A stretch of DNA of 64,000 nucleotides from Amycolatopsis sp. NBRC 101858 (GTDB lineage: Bacteria > Actinomycetota > Actinomycetes > Mycobacteriales > Pseudonocardiaceae). The stretch is taken from positions 558,001-622,000 of the forward strand of contig NZ_BSTD01000003.1 of assembly GCF_030269325.1 (NCBI RefSeq). Reading direction: 5' to 3'. The notes under the pieces were generated by a model, which was not told where the DNA came from, ran no database searches, and saw only the letters and a program-made list of their open reading frames with translations. Shown here piece after piece: positions 63,892 through 64,000 of the stretch; position 1 is the stretch's first letter; every line of letters starts with the position of its first letter. The position numbers and the translations under genes were made by a program.

Positions 63892-64000
63892 GTGTCGGAC
63901 GTCACTCCAGGTACTCGAACCACGCTGCGTGAGCACCTTGGCACCCGCGTAGGGCCCAAGCACGAACTGGCGACCCTGCTCAGCCTGGCGGTGATCTTCG
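63892..64000 (+). CDS. Start of an unidentified gene (cut by window end)
   Basis: GTG at 63892 opens a frame with protein-like composition: MSDVTPGTRTTLREHLG, then TRVGPKHELATLLSLAVIF at the edge. The end looks like the beginning of a hydrophobic helix. Only 36 residues are visible, so no family can be named. GGGAGC lies about 15 nt upstream. Confidence 0.5.
   Translation, partial: MSDVTPGTRTTLREHLGTRVGPKHELATLLSLAVIF

Noticed and set aside
1..64000. Insertion sequences, prophage, integrase, rRNA or replication origin
   Set aside because: No transposase, integrase, phage structural or dnaA-like genes, and no rRNA sequence were found.

Overview
The window is about 64 kb of very GC-rich DNA with strong third-position G/C bias, frequent GTG starts and many ATGA/GTGA gene overlaps. 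It carries a WhiB protein, a SigD/ShbA-type sigma factor, a complete conservon (histidine kinase, roadblock, DUF742 and GTPase genes), an LCP cell-wall ligase, a DprE2-like reductase, an AlkB-rubredoxin fusion and several giant LuxR regulators. Together these point to a filamentous actinomycete, most likely Pseudonocardiaceae (Amycolatopsis-like). The genus is an inference from gene content. I see no rRNA, CRISPR array, transposase, integrase or origin. One tRNA (CAT anticodon) is present.

Layout. 1-5.1 kb: mostly minus-strand housekeeping and accessory genes (class V aminotransferase, PEP mutase-like enzyme, M50-like protease) followed by HxlR and TetR regulators with clear palindromic operators. 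5.1-10.7 kb: secreted CocE/NonD hydrolase, a small secreted protein and a lipoprotein, an OmpR/histidine-kinase pair, and a SnoaL gene divergent from a TetR gene. 10.7-16.5 kb: LysR gene, then a five-gene acyl-CoA operon (CaiB-like CoA transferase, crotonase, acetoacetate decarboxylase, hydroxyacyl-CoA dehydrogenase, acyl-CoA dehydrogenase). 16.5-22 kb: cell-wall genes, sigma factors and WhiB. 22-26 kb: isochorismatase/GlxA, LysR/bile-acid-type symporter, RibD-like reductase. 26-34.7 kb: decayed lectin-like fragment, tRNA, ArsR-AHSA1/reductase operon, several actinobacterial unknowns, an HTH-less LysR-like protein paired with DUF5997, and kynureninase read from an apparent CTG start. 34.8-39.5 kb: MarR/haloalkane dehalogenase converging on an alkB-rubredoxin / 3Fe-4S ferredoxin / ferredoxin reductase / TetR operon. 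40-43.8 kb: conservon.

44-46.6 kb holds what I consider the most interesting locus. A DMATS-type (indole) prenyltransferase gene is followed by a heme-oxygenase-like diiron oxidase (HDO) gene that carries the full E..H / E / H...D..H metal-ligand signature. A nucleotidyltransferase gene is translationally coupled to the HDO gene. This could be a compact natural-product pathway not recognisable as a standard cluster. It is preceded by a dense array of TGTCCG elements and appears to start as a leaderless transcript.

46.5-55 kb: LuxR-ATPase regulator, Cys-rich putative zinc protein, DoxX-SigJ (ECF41) pair with a fitting promoter, and an HxlR-controlled monooxygenase/NmrA/SDR operon followed by a flavin-dependent oxidoreductase. 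55-63.5 kb: three consecutive giant LuxR ATPase regulators whose Walker A motif is intact in one, Lys-to-Arg in the next and absent in the third. Degenerate copies of a LuxR HTH gene end lie between two of them. The window is unusually rich in regulators (over 20 of about 68 genes), most with their own visible operators.
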